64,000 nucleotides of DNA from Pacificibacter maritimus. GTDB lineage: Bacteria; Pseudomonadota; Alphaproteobacteria; Rhodobacterales; Rhodobacteraceae. Numbering within the stretch: the stretch's first letter is position 1; each line of letters opens with the position of its first letter. The notes under the pieces are model-generated. The model did not search any database, was not told the DNA's origin, and worked only from the letters and a program-made list of their open reading frames with translations. Of the stretch, positions 37,129-46,912 are shown one piece after another. Where the stretch lies: positions 354,031 through 418,030 of the forward strand of contig NZ_RKQK01000001.1 of assembly GCF_003814915.1 (NCBI RefSeq), given 5' to 3'. The translations under genes were made by a program, and so were the position numbers.

Positions 37129-38532
37129 TTAGGTCAAAATGATCGTCCGATCGGCCCACTTGTTGGCGATTTGACGATCATGGGTCACCAGCACAACTGC
37201 AAAGTTTTCTGCCGCGGCCATGGTTTCAAGCATGTTCAACGTGTCGCGCTGGGTGATCGGATCAAGCCGCGATGTCGGTTCATCCGCAAGTAGAACTTTT
37301 GGCCCAACAGTCAGCGCGCGTGCGATCGATATTCTTTGCAACTCGCCCCCTGAAACCTCATCAGGTTTACGGTCCAGCAAAGACGGGTGAATTCCCAACT
37401 TTTCGAGCGTCGTCAAAACCGAAGACCAATCGGTTTTATGCAGCCGCGCCACATCCTTAAGGACGTGTTTTAGCGCTATGCGTGCAGGAAAAGCCGCTGG
37501 GGGATCTTGATACAGTTTTTGCACAGTATGGCGCGACTGGCTTTGGGCGCGGGTCACTGTCCCGGCCTCAGGCTTTATGAGCCCCGCCATGGCATCCAAA
37601 AGCGTCGTTTTGCCAATCCCGCTGGGGCCAACCAATGCGACACGTTCGCCAGCTCTAAGGGTCAAATCAAACCCTTCAAACAGCCTTTTGCCAGACCGTG
37701 CAACGGCGAGGTTTTCCACCGTCAAAACGACATCCCGCTTTTCGGCCAGATCAGACTGTTTTTCGGATTGGGGCCAGTTTTTCGGATCTGCATCGATTAA
37801 AGACTGCGTGTAGCTGCTAGTGGGATTGGCTAAGACATCTATAGCCTTCCCTTGTTCTACCAAGGCACCATCGCGCAAGACGATGACCTCGCCTGCAAGG
37901 CGGCGCGTCACGCTGACGTCATGGGTGATGGCGATCAAGGTGCCGCCCTCCTTGGGAACCTTGGCCAAGAGTTCGACAACTTTGGTGTGACGTTCAGCAT
38001 CCAAGCCCTTGGTCGGCTCGTCAGCCAAAAGAATTGGCGCATTGCCTGCGGTCGCAGCCGCAAAGGCAACGCGCTGCGCCATTCCGCCTGAAAGTGTATT
38101 TGGCAATTGTTTTTCCGCGCCAGTCAGGCCCAGTGTTTCAAAGGCTTTTGCCGTGTCAGCATTTGCAAGAGATCGCTTTTTGCCGCCAACATAGTGATGG
38201 GCTTCTGACACCTGCCGAAATGCACGCATCAACGGGTCTAGTGCGCGCCAAGGTTCTTGCGGCAGTGTCGCGATGACAGTGCCCCACATGCGCCTGCGTG
38301 CGCTTTGGCGCATTTGATCGACACGGCGACCATTTACGGTGATCTGCCCTTTGGCGTGCAGCGTGTTTGGCAATGTGCCCAAAATGGCCTGCGCGATCAG
38401 ACTTTTGCCCGCGCCAGTTTCCCCCATGATGACCAAAGTGCCGCCATTGGACAGGTTGAAACTGATCGGCCCCATGAGGCGTGTCTTGCCTGCGTAAACA
38501 GATAAGGCATTGACTTCTATTGAATATATCAT
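37129..38532 (-). CDS. ABC importer, double ATP-binding protein (peptide/nickel family)
   Basis: A 467-residue fusion of two ABC ATPase domains, as in DppD-DppF fusions of the peptide/opine/nickel uptake family. The first Walker A is GETGAGKS (about residue 37) with signature 'LSGGMAQRVAFAAA'; the second is GPSGIGKT (residues 302-309) with 'VSGGELQRISIARAL'. Both Walker B segments read 'LLADEPT', followed by KGLD or SRLD. ATG 38532 overlaps the upstream permease stop (ATGA). It is the last gene of a four-gene operon behind a Zur-like operator, so the cargo may be a zinc complex. Confidence 0.92.
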   Translation of the reverse strand: MIYSIEVNALSVYAGKTRLMGPISFNLSNGGTLVIMGETGAGKSLIAQAILGTLPNTLHAKGQITVNGRRVDQMRQSARRRMWGTVIATLPQEPWRALDPLMRAFRQVSEAHHYVGGKKRSLANADTAKAFETLGLTGAEKQLPNTLSGGMAQRVAFAAATAGNAPILLADEPTKGLDAERHTKVVELLAKVPKEGGTLIAITHDVSVTRRLAGEVIVLRDGALVEQGKAIDVLANPTSSYTQSLIDADPKNWPQSEKQSDLAEKRDVVLTVENLAVARSGKRLFEGFDLTLRAGERVALVGPSGIGKTTLLDAMAGLIKPEAGTVTRAQSQSRHTVQKLYQDPPAAFPARIALKHVLKDVARLHKTDWSSVLTTLEKLGIHPSLLDRKPDEVSGGELQRISIARALTVGPKVLLADEPTSRLDPITQRDTLNMLETMAAAENFAVVLVTHDRQIANKWADRTIILT

Positions 38533-39368
38533 GGGCGGCGCGCGCCTCCAACGCTCAGATGTAGGGCAAGAACAGTTACGATTAAACACAAAACAGGCTG
38601 TAGAATAAGGAAAGGCGCTTCACGCCAATAGGGCAGAAGCTCGGTCATCATGACGCCCCATTCGGCGGTGGGAGGGCGCAGCCCGACGCTGACAAAGCCA
38701 AGGGCTGCCACAGAAGTGACGGCGGTGGCTGCACCAAAGGCGGCAAGCGTCAAAAGGCCTGGCCCGATTTCGGGGATCAAATGGCGGCGCAGCAATACCC
38801 ATGGGCTTAGACCTAGCAATCGTGAGGCCTCGACCGCTGGTTCTGACAAAACAACACGCGCTCGCTGTCGCGTGTAGCGGAAATATTCAACCCAGAGCGT
38901 CAAAGAGATACCTGCATAAAGAGCCCACCACGATCCAGGCGAAATCGCTGCCAGCATCAAAACCAATAGCAGCCCAGGTAAGGCCAAAACCGCATCAGAA
39001 AAAGCGCCGATCAGGCGGTCAGTCCAGCCACCGCGCCATGCCGCAATGACACCGAGTAATGTGCCGGGTAGTCCGGCTGTGATCACTGACAATAGCGCCA
39101 AGGACAGCGACAATTGCGCCCCAGACAGCAATCGTGCCGCCATATCGCGCCCTAAATTATCTGTGCCCAAAAGATGGGATCGGCTGGGGCTTTCAAATGT
39201 GCTCAGGAGCGATTGTTTGGCTGGATCTTGCCCAATGAGGCTGGGGCCCCCTAGGGCGCCGATGGCCAAAACGGCAAGCAATGCAAAACCAGTCAACTGG
39301 GCAAACCCAAACCGAGGTTTTGCTGAACGCGCCTCACTGTGTGTTAAATGTGGTGTTTGATCGGTCAT
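38529..39368 (-). CDS. ABC importer permease (DppC-like)
   Basis: A 279-residue inner-membrane permease with about six helices. An N-terminal helix ('LTGFALLAVLAIGALGGPSL') precedes the OppC/DppC hallmark 'FESPSRSHLLGTDNLGRDMAARLLSGA' (seen at about residues 60-86), and the EAA-type loop appears as 'EASRLLGLSPWVLLRRHLIP'. It is coupled to both neighbours by ATGA overlaps. It forms the channel with the DppB-like protein upstream. Confidence 0.93.
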   Translation of the reverse strand: MTDQTPHLTHSEARSAKPRFGFAQLTGFALLAVLAIGALGGPSLIGQDPAKQSLLSTFESPSRSHLLGTDNLGRDMAARLLSGAQLSLSLALLSVITAGLPGTLLGVIAAWRGGWTDRLIGAFSDAVLALPGLLLVLMLAAISPGSWWALYAGISLTLWVEYFRYTRQRARVVLSEPAVEASRLLGLSPWVLLRRHLIPEIGPGLLTLAAFGAATAVTSVAALGFVSVGLRPPTAEWGVMMTELLPYWREAPFLILQPVLCLIVTVLALHLSVGGARRP

Positions 39369-40324
39369 GCCAAGCGCCCCCGTGGGTCAATGCCGCGACA
39401 GGCAAGATCAACGCAAAGATTGAGCGCCACATAGAGCAGGCCCAATGTCAGCGCAGTGCCTTGCACCATCGCAATGTCGCGGCCAAAGATTGCATGCACC
39501 AAGGCATGACCGATCCCAGGCCATGCGAAAACGGTTTCAACGATCACAACGCCTTCGATTAAATAGGCCAGTTGTACGCCGATATATGCCACCACTGGCA
39601 GCGCCGCATTGCGCAGGACATGACGGGTCAGTGTCAAACGCGCAGAAAGGCCCTTGGTGCGCGAGAAGAGGCGCCAATCGGCGCGCATCGCATCGACGAC
39701 TGAATCGCGCAGGACGCGGTTTGAAACCGCCGCAAGTCCAAGCCCGAGGGTCAAGGATGGCAGCACAAGATTTTCAGGCCCATGGAATCCCGCAACAGGA
39801 AACAGGCCAAGTTGAACTGCAAAAATCAGCACCAATACGATACCTAAGGCAAAGGCGGGGATGGCTCTGAACAGGACAGACAGACCAAAGGTCACACGAT
39901 CGACGATCCCATTGGGGTTCAGGCCCGCAGCAATTCCGACGGGCAAGGCGATGAGCAAGGAGGCAACAATCGCCCCTCCAGCCAACAGTAAAGAATAGCC
40001 AAGCTGGGTGCTGATTTCATCAATCACAGGTGTGCCGTAAACCAATGACGTTCCCAGATCAAATTGTGCGAGAGCCTTGAGCCAGATCCAAAGCTGTAGG
40101 ATCGCAGGTTGATCAAGGCCCAATTCGAGGCGCACGGCATCAGCAGCAGCCGCATCCATCATATCATACCCATAGCGACCCGCCGCGATGCGATAGGCCG
40201 CATCCCCCGGCAAAGCCTGCATCATCGCGAAACTGACGATGCCCACAACGACCGCCACAATCAGGGCTTGCAGTGCGCGCTTTGCCAGAGCAGCGAAAAC
40301 CGTTTTCATCAAAGCAGAGGTCAT
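39365..40324 (-). CDS. ABC importer permease (DppB-like)
   Basis: A 319-residue permease of the DppB/OppB/NikB type with six helices. Landmarks are the N-terminal 'FAMMQALPGDAAYRIA', 'LGLDQPAILQLWIWLKALAQ' and 'FDLGTSLVYGTPVIDEI', all typical, and the EAA loop 'SRTKGLSARLTLTRHVLRNA' (about residues 220-239). It begins immediately after the substrate-binding protein stop codon and overlaps the next permease by four bases. Confidence 0.93.
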   Translation of the reverse strand: MTSALMKTVFAALAKRALQALIVAVVVGIVSFAMMQALPGDAAYRIAAGRYGYDMMDAAAADAVRLELGLDQPAILQLWIWLKALAQFDLGTSLVYGTPVIDEISTQLGYSLLLAGGAIVASLLIALPVGIAAGLNPNGIVDRVTFGLSVLFRAIPAFALGIVLVLIFAVQLGLFPVAGFHGPENLVLPSLTLGLGLAAVSNRVLRDSVVDAMRADWRLFSRTKGLSARLTLTRHVLRNAALPVVAYIGVQLAYLIEGVVIVETVFAWPGIGHALVHAIFGRDIAMVQGTALTLGLLYVALNLCVDLACRGIDPRGRLA

Positions 40325-41845
40325 TTATTCGTTCCAAAACATAGTGCTTAGACCATAGCTGCGTTGCAGTGGGTCTATGATCACCCCGCCCAAGTCTTTG
40401 TTGATCGAAACCGTATGCTGATACCAAGCGACAGGAATGACTGGCAGGTCTTGGTATAAAATGCCCGCGACTTTCGCGATGCTTTCTTGGCGCAGGTCAG
40501 GATCAGCGGTTGAGGCAATGACCTGCAACGCTTTTGCAGCCTCGTCGTTGGTCCAGCCCATTGCCCCCCAGTCGCCGCCATTTGGGCCAAAATCTTGCAA
40601 GATTGTGCCAATTGGATCAGGCGTCAGCCCGTAATTGCGTGCAAACAAGGCCACGTGCAAAGAACCATCTTTATGCCCCGCGGGAATTTCGGAATAGTTG
40701 GAAACTGACACATCAACTTCGATGCCCAGCTCGCGCCAGGTGTCTTGCAGTGCAGCCGCAATCAAAGGCAATTCTGGACGATCAGGGAAGGTCCGCAGTT
40801 GAATGGAGAAACGCTCACCATCGCGCATCAATATGCCATCTTCGCCCATAGCCCAGCCGAGGTCTGCCAATAGGGCTTTTGCCTGTTCAAGAACAGTTTT
40901 TAGCGGCGCTAGATCTTGCGAATGCCAATCGTGCAATACAGGCGGGAACAGCTGTGTGGCCGCAGAGTCAGGAAAGCGCGTGATGGCCTTGGCGATGCCT
41001 TCGCGTGGAATTGCAAGGCTCAAAGCTTTGCGTGCGCGCGCATCATCGAAAAAGGCGTGGCCCGCGTTTACTTTAAGCACGACCACGCGCGGGATCGCGA
41101 CAGCCGCGGTTTCAATCGAGTCAACATGCTGAAGATGGGAAAATCCCGATGGGTCCAGCGTAAAAACGACATCCGCATCACCGCTTTCGGCCAGCAAAGC
41201 GCGTGTTTCTGCGCGCCCCGCCGCCAAATATGTGGCTGTCTCCAGCGTGGCATTTTCGCCCCAATATGCCTCATTGCGCGCCAAAGAAATGCTTTGTGGT
41301 GGCGTGAAAGCCGAAACAGAAAATGGGCCTGTGCCGATCAAAGCACTGGGGGTTCCTTCGGCATCAAAAGCGGAAGGGGCGGGGATGATGGTCGTGGCGT
41401 GCGCCATCAAGGATGGCAGCGCGGTGAAGCTTTCGGAAACTGTGATGATGATCTTGCCTGCATCGGCTTTGATTGCCGTGATAGGCGCCTTTTGCAGAAC
41501 GCCAGGCTGTTTCCAAGCGCGGTTCAACGCGGAGGCTGCAGCCTGTGCATTAAAGGCGGAGCCATCGTGAAATGTCACGCCATCGCGCAATGTAAAGGTC
41601 CAAGTGAGGCCATCGTCGGACATGTCCCATTTTGTTGCCAAAGCTGGACGTAGCGCGCCTGTTTCATCTGCGTCGACCAGATTTTCCATGACTTGGAGAG
41701 CTTGAATGACAAAACCTGCGACGGTTGGATCATAGCTGGCAATTTCCCAAGGCGCTGCGACTGTCACGCTTGTCTTAGGCTCTGCCATCGCGGCCGTTGT
41801 TGCGAAAGTGGCAGCCAGACATACTGCCGCAAAAGGTTTCAACAT
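40325..41845 (-). CDS. ABC importer substrate-binding protein (SBP_bac_5 family)
   Basis: A 506-residue periplasmic binding protein of cluster C (peptide, nickel, opine). The signal peptide is 'MLKPFAAVCLAATFATTAAM' with cleavage after AMA-E. The domain shows 'LATKWDMSDDGLTWTFTLRD' and 'GVTFHDGSAFNA', the SBP_bac_5 signature. ATG 41845 is behind a GGAG site. A Zur-like palindrome lies at 41900-41920, 55 bp upstream. Its close relatives bind nickel or zinc chelates as well as peptides, so I infer a metal-chelate ligand, but the ligand cannot be read from the sequence. First gene of the operon. Confidence 0.9.
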   Translation of the reverse strand: MLKPFAAVCLAATFATTAAMAEPKTSVTVAAPWEIASYDPTVAGFVIQALQVMENLVDADETGALRPALATKWDMSDDGLTWTFTLRDGVTFHDGSAFNAQAAASALNRAWKQPGVLQKAPITAIKADAGKIIITVSESFTALPSLMAHATTIIPAPSAFDAEGTPSALIGTGPFSVSAFTPPQSISLARNEAYWGENATLETATYLAAGRAETRALLAESGDADVVFTLDPSGFSHLQHVDSIETAAVAIPRVVVLKVNAGHAFFDDARARKALSLAIPREGIAKAITRFPDSAATQLFPPVLHDWHSQDLAPLKTVLEQAKALLADLGWAMGEDGILMRDGERFSIQLRTFPDRPELPLIAAALQDTWRELGIEVDVSVSNYSEIPAGHKDGSLHVALFARNYGLTPDPIGTILQDFGPNGGDWGAMGWTNDEAAKALQVIASTADPDLRQESIAKVAGILYQDLPVIPVAWYQHTVSINKDLGGVIIDPLQRSYGLSTMFWNE

Positions 41846-41899
41846 TTTGGGTCTCCAAGAAATATGAATTTTAAGTCTTGGGACGCGTAGCATGATTCG

Positions 41900-41920
41900 A
41901 TATGTAATAACATAACATAT
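41900..41920 (-). promoter_or_regulatory. Zur-like operator upstream of the ABC importer operon
   Basis: A 21-base palindrome with ATATGT and ACATAT ends, eight of ten base pairs symmetric. It matches 16 of 21 positions of a second palindrome at 47624-47644, and resembles the Zur box core ATGTTATAATATAACAT known from Proteobacteria. It lies 55 bp upstream of the binding-protein start, a normal place for repression. Confidence 0.7.
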
Positions 41921-42081
41921 GCAAATTGTGTTGGATTTTCCTGCTGCGGCGCGCGGGTCTACATTCGCGACCAGCACCTTTAGACGAACTGCGCAGGTTC
42001 TTTGCCTCAGCTGAGATGCGAAAAATATCCCGATGAAATCAGGTCAAGGCCCGCAGTGATGTGCTGCGACCGATAAAGCTG

Positions 42082-42705
42082 TTATCTACCCCAAGGGCAG
42101 AGCGCTTCGACCTTTTGGCGACCAAGCTTATTCAGTGTCTTTATGTTATCCAGATAGATTTTTTCGGGCTCCGAAACATGCGCGAGAACTTTGGTCATCT
42201 GATCTTGTCGCAAAAGATGTAGGGTTGGATAGGGCGCGCGATTGGTAAAGTGGCTTAGATCGTCTGCCGCCACACCATCAAATTGATACTGAGGGTGAAA
42301 TGATGCCAATTGCACCTGCTCTGTCAGATCTGCAGTCTCCAAGATCTGCTGACACCAGTCGAGCAAATCAAGGTATGCATCGAAATCTTCAAGACCTGTG
42401 GTGAACATGAGCAAGCTCGTGGCAATGCTATTTTCGTTTGTTCCAAGCAGGCGCTGTAGTTCAGTCACAAAGCTCTGCTCTCTTTCGGCCTTTGTGGTGG
42501 CATCGCAAACGGCATAATACACTTGGTCTCTGGTTATGACACTTGAGGCAAAGGGGCATAAATTTAACCCGACGACCATTTGATCAAGCCATTTGCGGGT
42601 GTTTAGAACCACATCTTGATGCGCGATTGAGAGCGCGTTGATGTCAAACGTATTGATTTGCTCAATCCCTTCTTGCTTACATGCCATACTGCATATTATG
42701 CCCAT
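42082..42705 (-). CDS. DUF1415 family protein
   Basis: A 207-residue soluble protein I recognise as DUF1415. 'NTRKWLDQMVVGLNLCPFAS' (about residues 35-54) is the family signature, and 'VQLASFHPQYQFDGVAADD' followed by 'NRAPYPTLHLLRQDQM' are later conserved blocks. The family has no established function. The start is uncertain: ATG 42705 has a GGAAAC just upstream, and a second ATG lies at 42687. It stands alone between the Zur-controlled importer and the phospholipase D gene. Confidence 0.85.
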   Translation of the reverse strand: MGIICSMACKQEGIEQINTFDINALSIAHQDVVLNTRKWLDQMVVGLNLCPFASSVITRDQVYYAVCDATTKAEREQSFVTELQRLLGTNENSIATSLLMFTTGLEDFDAYLDLLDWCQQILETADLTEQVQLASFHPQYQFDGVAADDLSHFTNRAPYPTLHLLRQDQMTKVLAHVSEPEKIYLDNIKTLNKLGRQKVEALCPWGR

Positions 42706-43050
42706 GTTTCCAGTGTTTGCAAAAGTAAACCCGCCGACTGGGCGCGGTCACCGCCTGTATATGCTGTCAGACCCTTTTGCGCTATCGGCAAACGGGCCAA
42801 AACAAATTTTGCCAACAAGACCAAAGTCTCGCAAGCGGCATGCCTTGGCGCATAAGGTCTCGACAGAGGTCGCGTTTCACAGCGTTAATTTAACAAAGGC
42901 CTGCATATCTTCCTTCCAAAACATCACCAATATCTGCGCGACAGCATGTTTTTGCGAATTTGTGCAGCTGACGGCCCCAGAAATGCTATCCCTGACGGAA
43001 CAAAACGCAGGTTATAGCGTTATCATAAGTAATCGACAGTGGAGAGTCAG
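42706..43050. other. intergenic region, no gene supported
   Basis: A 345-bp divergent region between the DUF1415 gene and the phospholipase D gene. An open frame crosses it on the plus strand but has no recognisable protein features, and it runs into the PLD gene in another frame. Promoters for both genes must lie here; none is clear enough to mark. Confidence 0.45.
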
Positions 43051-44589
43051 ATGGGGCGATGCTCGATGAGCCGTAAAGATAACGCTGGGCAATTTTTCGT
43101 ATCAGGCAAGAATTGTTGGCGGGTTGCACAGGCCGAACAACTGTCCTTCGTGGTCGATGGCGAAGATTATTTCATACATCTGCGTCGCGTCATGGCGACC
43201 GCCAAGAGTGAACTTTTGCTTGTGGGCTGGGATTTCGACTTTGAAATCGAGATGTTACCCGGAGAAAGCGACGCAAAGGGCAATGCACCAGACGGGCTAC
43301 CAAATAAATTGGGCGCATATCTGGAGGCAGTGGTCGAAAATGCGCCTGAACTGCAAGTCTATATTTTAAAATGGAACGGTGCTGTCGTTGTCGCCCCAGG
43401 ACGTATTTTGCCAGCGATGGCTCTGGATATATTTGGCAGTGATCGCATCCATCTGGCGCTCGACAGTCACCATCCCTTAGGGGCCTGCCATCATCAAAAG
43501 ATCGTTGTCGCTGACAATTCATTTGCCTTTTGTGGTGGTATTGATGCGACTGAATCGCGATGGGACACATCCGCGCATCGCCCAGATGACCCGCGGCGTG
43601 TGAAGAAAAACGGCGCGCCTGCTGAACCTTGGCACGATGTAACCTGTGCTGTGACGGGCCCCGCCGCCGAAGCGCTGGCAGAGCTATCGCGCAGACGCTG
43701 GAAGCGCGCAACGGGTGAGGAATTCGACGGCGGGGCGACGCGCAAAGCGGCGTCTTGGCCAAAAGGCTTGGCGGTGGATGCAACCAACGTAGATGTCGCC
43801 ATCGCCCGAACGGAACCGCCATACAATGGGTCCGACTTGATAAACGAGGTCGAACAGCTTTTCCTAGATAGTATCGCAACAGCAAAGGAAACGATCTATT
43901 TCGAGTCGCAATATTTCACGGCCGAATCTGTCTTTGATGCTTTGGAGAAAAGTTTGCAACAGCCCAGCGGGCCAGAAATTGTCGTGATCAACCCGCAGGC
44001 CGCTTTGTCACAGATGGAAGATGACGCCATGCATGTCTTGCGGGGCCGTTTTATTGACCGTTTGAAAGCCGCCGATCACGCGAACCGCTTTCGTATTTAT
44101 CACCCAGTCAATAGCGCCGAAGACCCAATTTACGTGCATGCAAAGGTCAACATCATCGACACTCGTATTCTTCATGTTGGGTCGAGCAATATTGACGACC
44201 GATCATTGGGCTTCGATACGGAATGCGATGTCGCGATTGAAGGGGCCCATGATGCTATTTCCGCCTTTAGGACAAGATTGCTCTCAGAGCATCTTGATGT
44301 AGAGCAGGCGCGCTTTGATGAGGTGTTTGCGCAAACTCAATCTCTGATCTGTGCCATCGAAACGTTGAATTCTGCAAAGGGGCGTGGCTTGCGGGATATT
44401 CACGTTCTGCCTGAGAGATTGCGAGGGACGGTGCTGGCCGATGCACGTCTGATGGATCAGCGCTACCATCCCGAACAAGACAGACCCAAGGGGGAAGGGG
44501 GCAAACCTCGCCATATTTTTGCCTTTGCAGGTCTCGTAGCACTTGCACATTTAGGGCGGATACTTTGGAGACGCTGGACTGGGCGGTGA
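43051..44589 (+). CDS. phospholipase D family protein (cardiolipin synthase-like)
   Basis: A 512-residue protein with two HKD active-site motifs: 'HHQKIVVADNSFAFCGGID' (about residues 146-164) and 'HAKVNIIDTRILHVGSSNID' (about 368-387), both with an intact H-x-K-x(4)-D. The N-terminal 'LLLVGWDFDFEIEML' is typical of the PLD/phosphatidyltransferase branch, and a C-terminal hydrophobic helix (about 488-505) suggests membrane attachment. It may make cardiolipin or hydrolyse phospholipids. I chose ATG 43051 with GGAG upstream; a GTG at 43039 is possible. Confidence 0.88.
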   Translation: MGRCSMSRKDNAGQFFVSGKNCWRVAQAEQLSFVVDGEDYFIHLRRVMATAKSELLLVGWDFDFEIEMLPGESDAKGNAPDGLPNKLGAYLEAVVENAPELQVYILKWNGAVVVAPGRILPAMALDIFGSDRIHLALDSHHPLGACHHQKIVVADNSFAFCGGIDATESRWDTSAHRPDDPRRVKKNGAPAEPWHDVTCAVTGPAAEALAELSRRRWKRATGEEFDGGATRKAASWPKGLAVDATNVDVAIARTEPPYNGSDLINEVEQLFLDSIATAKETIYFESQYFTAESVFDALEKSLQQPSGPEIVVINPQAALSQMEDDAMHVLRGRFIDRLKAADHANRFRIYHPVNSAEDPIYVHAKVNIIDTRILHVGSSNIDDRSLGFDTECDVAIEGAHDAISAFRTRLLSEHLDVEQARFDEVFAQTQSLICAIETLNSAKGRGLRDIHVLPERLRGTVLADARLMDQRYHPEQDRPKGEGGKPRHIFAFAGLVALAHLGRILWRRWTGR

Positions 44590-44768
44590 TCTGCGCGTTG
44601 TTGCCGTTTGGATAAGCGCTGTTTCAGAAAATATTAGGGTATTGAGCGTAACACTGGGGCGTATGAAATCACTAAGTTAAGTGCCAGACCATATGCTGTG
44701 CGCATCTGTGTCAGACGATTGACGAATTTTATCGACGGCGTCGACCTTGGCAGACAAAGGACGTTTAA

Positions 44769-46108
44769 TTGGCAAACAACCTTATATACCTCGGGAAGTT
44801 CAACGACTTTGAAGACGCCTCAGGAACGCCAGGTTATCTAGAGGGAAGCTATACAGATGTTGATGAAACCTCATCTGCGACACCGAATGATGGTGTTTTG
44901 GGTCAAACTTTCAGCGGCGGAACTATGGCGATTGTCGATGTCACCGCGGTCAATGTCGGTGGCGGTGCAAATGATACCATCATCGGCACCGATGATTACG
45001 ACACCAGTTACTACGGCAGCGTAGGAACCTATGACGGCGGGTATTCCTATTTGGGGGAAAGCCTTGAATATGTGCTGCCTGATGGAACAAGTTACGGTGA
45101 TGGCGATGTAGCGACGCATGAAGGTGGCGGCGCTGCCGCTGGCGGTGCTGTGGCGATCGACAGTATCACAGGGTATTACATCAATCTCACCGTTGAGAAC
45201 CCTGATGGATCATTTACGACAACTCCGAATGTTCTTGCACGGGTCATCCAAACGGACAGCGGGGATGTCTTTGTACAAAACTATGGCAGTGATACCTTTG
45301 ACAATAAAGTTATCTCCTCCATAGAATTTGTCTCAAGAATTGATGGTCCGAAAGCCACCTATATCAATCGCAGTGATTTTAGCGCCGATAATACGACCTT
45401 TGTTTGTTTTGGCGAAGGGACGCAAATAGCCACCTCTCGGGGCAGTGTGGATATCTCACAGCTGTAAATTGGCGATTTGGTCCAAACCTTGGACAATGGA
45501 TATCAGCCATTGATCTGGATCGCTCGGCGAGAGCTCGCACTCGAAAATCTAGTGGCACAAGAAAAGATGGCGCCGATCAAAATCTGCAAAAACGCATTGG
45601 GCGACGGTTTTCCTCAATCCGATGTCGTGGTCTCGCGGCAGCATCGTATTTTCGTTCAGTCGAAAATCGTATCGCGTATGTTTGGATCTGATGGCGTTTT
45701 GGTCCCTGCCAAAGATCTTACCGATCTGCCTGGTGTTGAAATTATGCGCGACCTAAACATGGTCACATATTATCATCTTATGTGCAAAAAACACCAAGTT
45801 ATCTTTGCAAACGGCATGCCCAGCGAGAGCCTGTATGCTGGGATTCAAGCTATTGAAAGTTTAGGGAAAAAGCCGCTCAATAGTTGTTTTCAATTTGCCC
45901 TTTGCTGACATATGTGACGGATCGTGACAGCCCTGTTACTGCGCGCCCATTTGCGCAAGGGCGCAAAATCCGACAGTTGATTGCCCGTCAAATCAAGGCA
46001 GGCAAACCCATGATCGAAGTTGACCGCTTGTCCCCAATTGGGGGTCATGGACTTGGCCTCGGCGCGCTGCAAAATGCGACAGGTGAAACGCTTACCCAAG
46101 CTCGGTAA
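44769..46108 (+). pseudogene. Hint-domain protein gene broken by a nonsense codon and a frameshift
   Basis: Three consecutive pieces of one Hint-type protein are readable. Piece one (44769-45467) starts at TTG behind AAGGAC; it has a Gly/Asp/Thr-rich secreted-like region and ends 'CFGEGTQIATSRGSVDISQL' at a TAA. The frame simply continues after the stop with 'IGDLVQTLDNGYQPLIWIAR', exactly the next Hint segment, so a single base change made the stop. Piece two runs to TGA 45908. Piece three, in another frame (45884-46108), carries the usual C-terminal 'ARPFAQGRKIRQLIARQIKA'. A functional full-length product is therefore unlikely. Confidence 0.8.
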
Positions 46109-46363
46109 CATGCTACGGCATTCTTTGCGCGCGGCATGTTCGCGAGAGCTTTTTGCCCTTGGGGCTTTTATCCAAACTGTGCTGTCTCTTAGTCTGGTGC
46201 CTCTCAATGCGAAACTCCGCATCATTGTTCTCATAGATTTTGATTTCGCACAGATTGCAATCTCTGGCTGGACCGGTTTTGTCGTGACGAATATGCGCGC
46301 CATGCAAAAGGGCGGCAGTTGACCCGCCGCCCTCAATCTTGAAATTAAAGTAGGATGAATGTC

Positions 46364-46864
46364 TTACGCCGCTTTTGCTTTCGCGTTCACACCACCTGTT
46401 GCGATAGATGTCATGGTCTTATCGCCATCATAGGTGTTGTTCAGGCAATTTTGCAGCGCGGCGCCATCGTCATCTAGGTCCAAGCGATTGGCAAAGGCCA
46501 CCAAGCAGCCGTAGCCTGCAAGGGCATAGTGCACCATGCGCTGATACTGGGTGATGATCATCGCGTCACGGGCGTCATCATTCCCAAAATCAGCGTTGAG
46601 AACATGAGCTTTGGCCTCGGCAACAAGGCCTTCCATGCCTTTACAATGTTCGCCATTTGGGTCGATCCCGTGTTTGCCGCAGATTTCTGCGATTTTATCC
46701 AGACCCTCACTGATCCCGTTGGATCCTGCGATCAAAGCTTTGGATAGGCCTTCATCTTTGGCGGCTTCACCAAGTTCGGTGAGCACATCAAGCGCTTGTT
46801 TGTTCGCGCTCCAGATGTCTTGCAGTTGATCGTGATAAACGTCTTCGAGTGTGTTCAATGACAT
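46364..46864 (-). CDS. DUF892 (YciE/YciF-like) ferritin-like protein
   Basis: A 166-residue protein of the DUF892 family, small di-iron four-helix bundles associated with stress responses. The start 'NTLEDVYHDQLQDIWSANKQ' (residues about 4-23) is the family signature, and Glu and His residues suitable as metal ligands appear in each long helix ('CKGMEGLVAEAKAHV', 'ITQYQRMVHYALAGYG'). AAGGA precedes the ATG. It is the most downstream of three small genes on this strand (with the CsbD-like and PLDc_N-like genes), which probably form a stress-type group. Confidence 0.9.
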   Translation of the reverse strand: MSLNTLEDVYHDQLQDIWSANKQALDVLTELGEAAKDEGLSKALIAGSNGISEGLDKIAEICGKHGIDPNGEHCKGMEGLVAEAKAHVLNADFGNDDARDAMIITQYQRMVHYALAGYGCLVAFANRLDLDDDGAALQNCLNNTYDGDKTMTSIATGGVNAKAKAA

Positions 46865-46912
46865 GAGATAGTCCTTTCTATAGCTATGGGTCGTGTGGGT
46901 TCAGGGCGACAC

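Noticed and set aside
42638..43069. Plus-strand open frame before the phospholipase D gene
   Set aside because: No recognisable features, poor start, and it overlaps both neighbours in conflicting frames.
45890..46336. Minus-strand open frame across the end of the Hint pseudogene
   Set aside because: Arg/Ser-rich with no family resemblance; the opposite strand has the recognisable Hint tail. A small Cys-containing frame at 46113-46307 was considered as a DksA-like remnant but has only one C-x-x-C pair.
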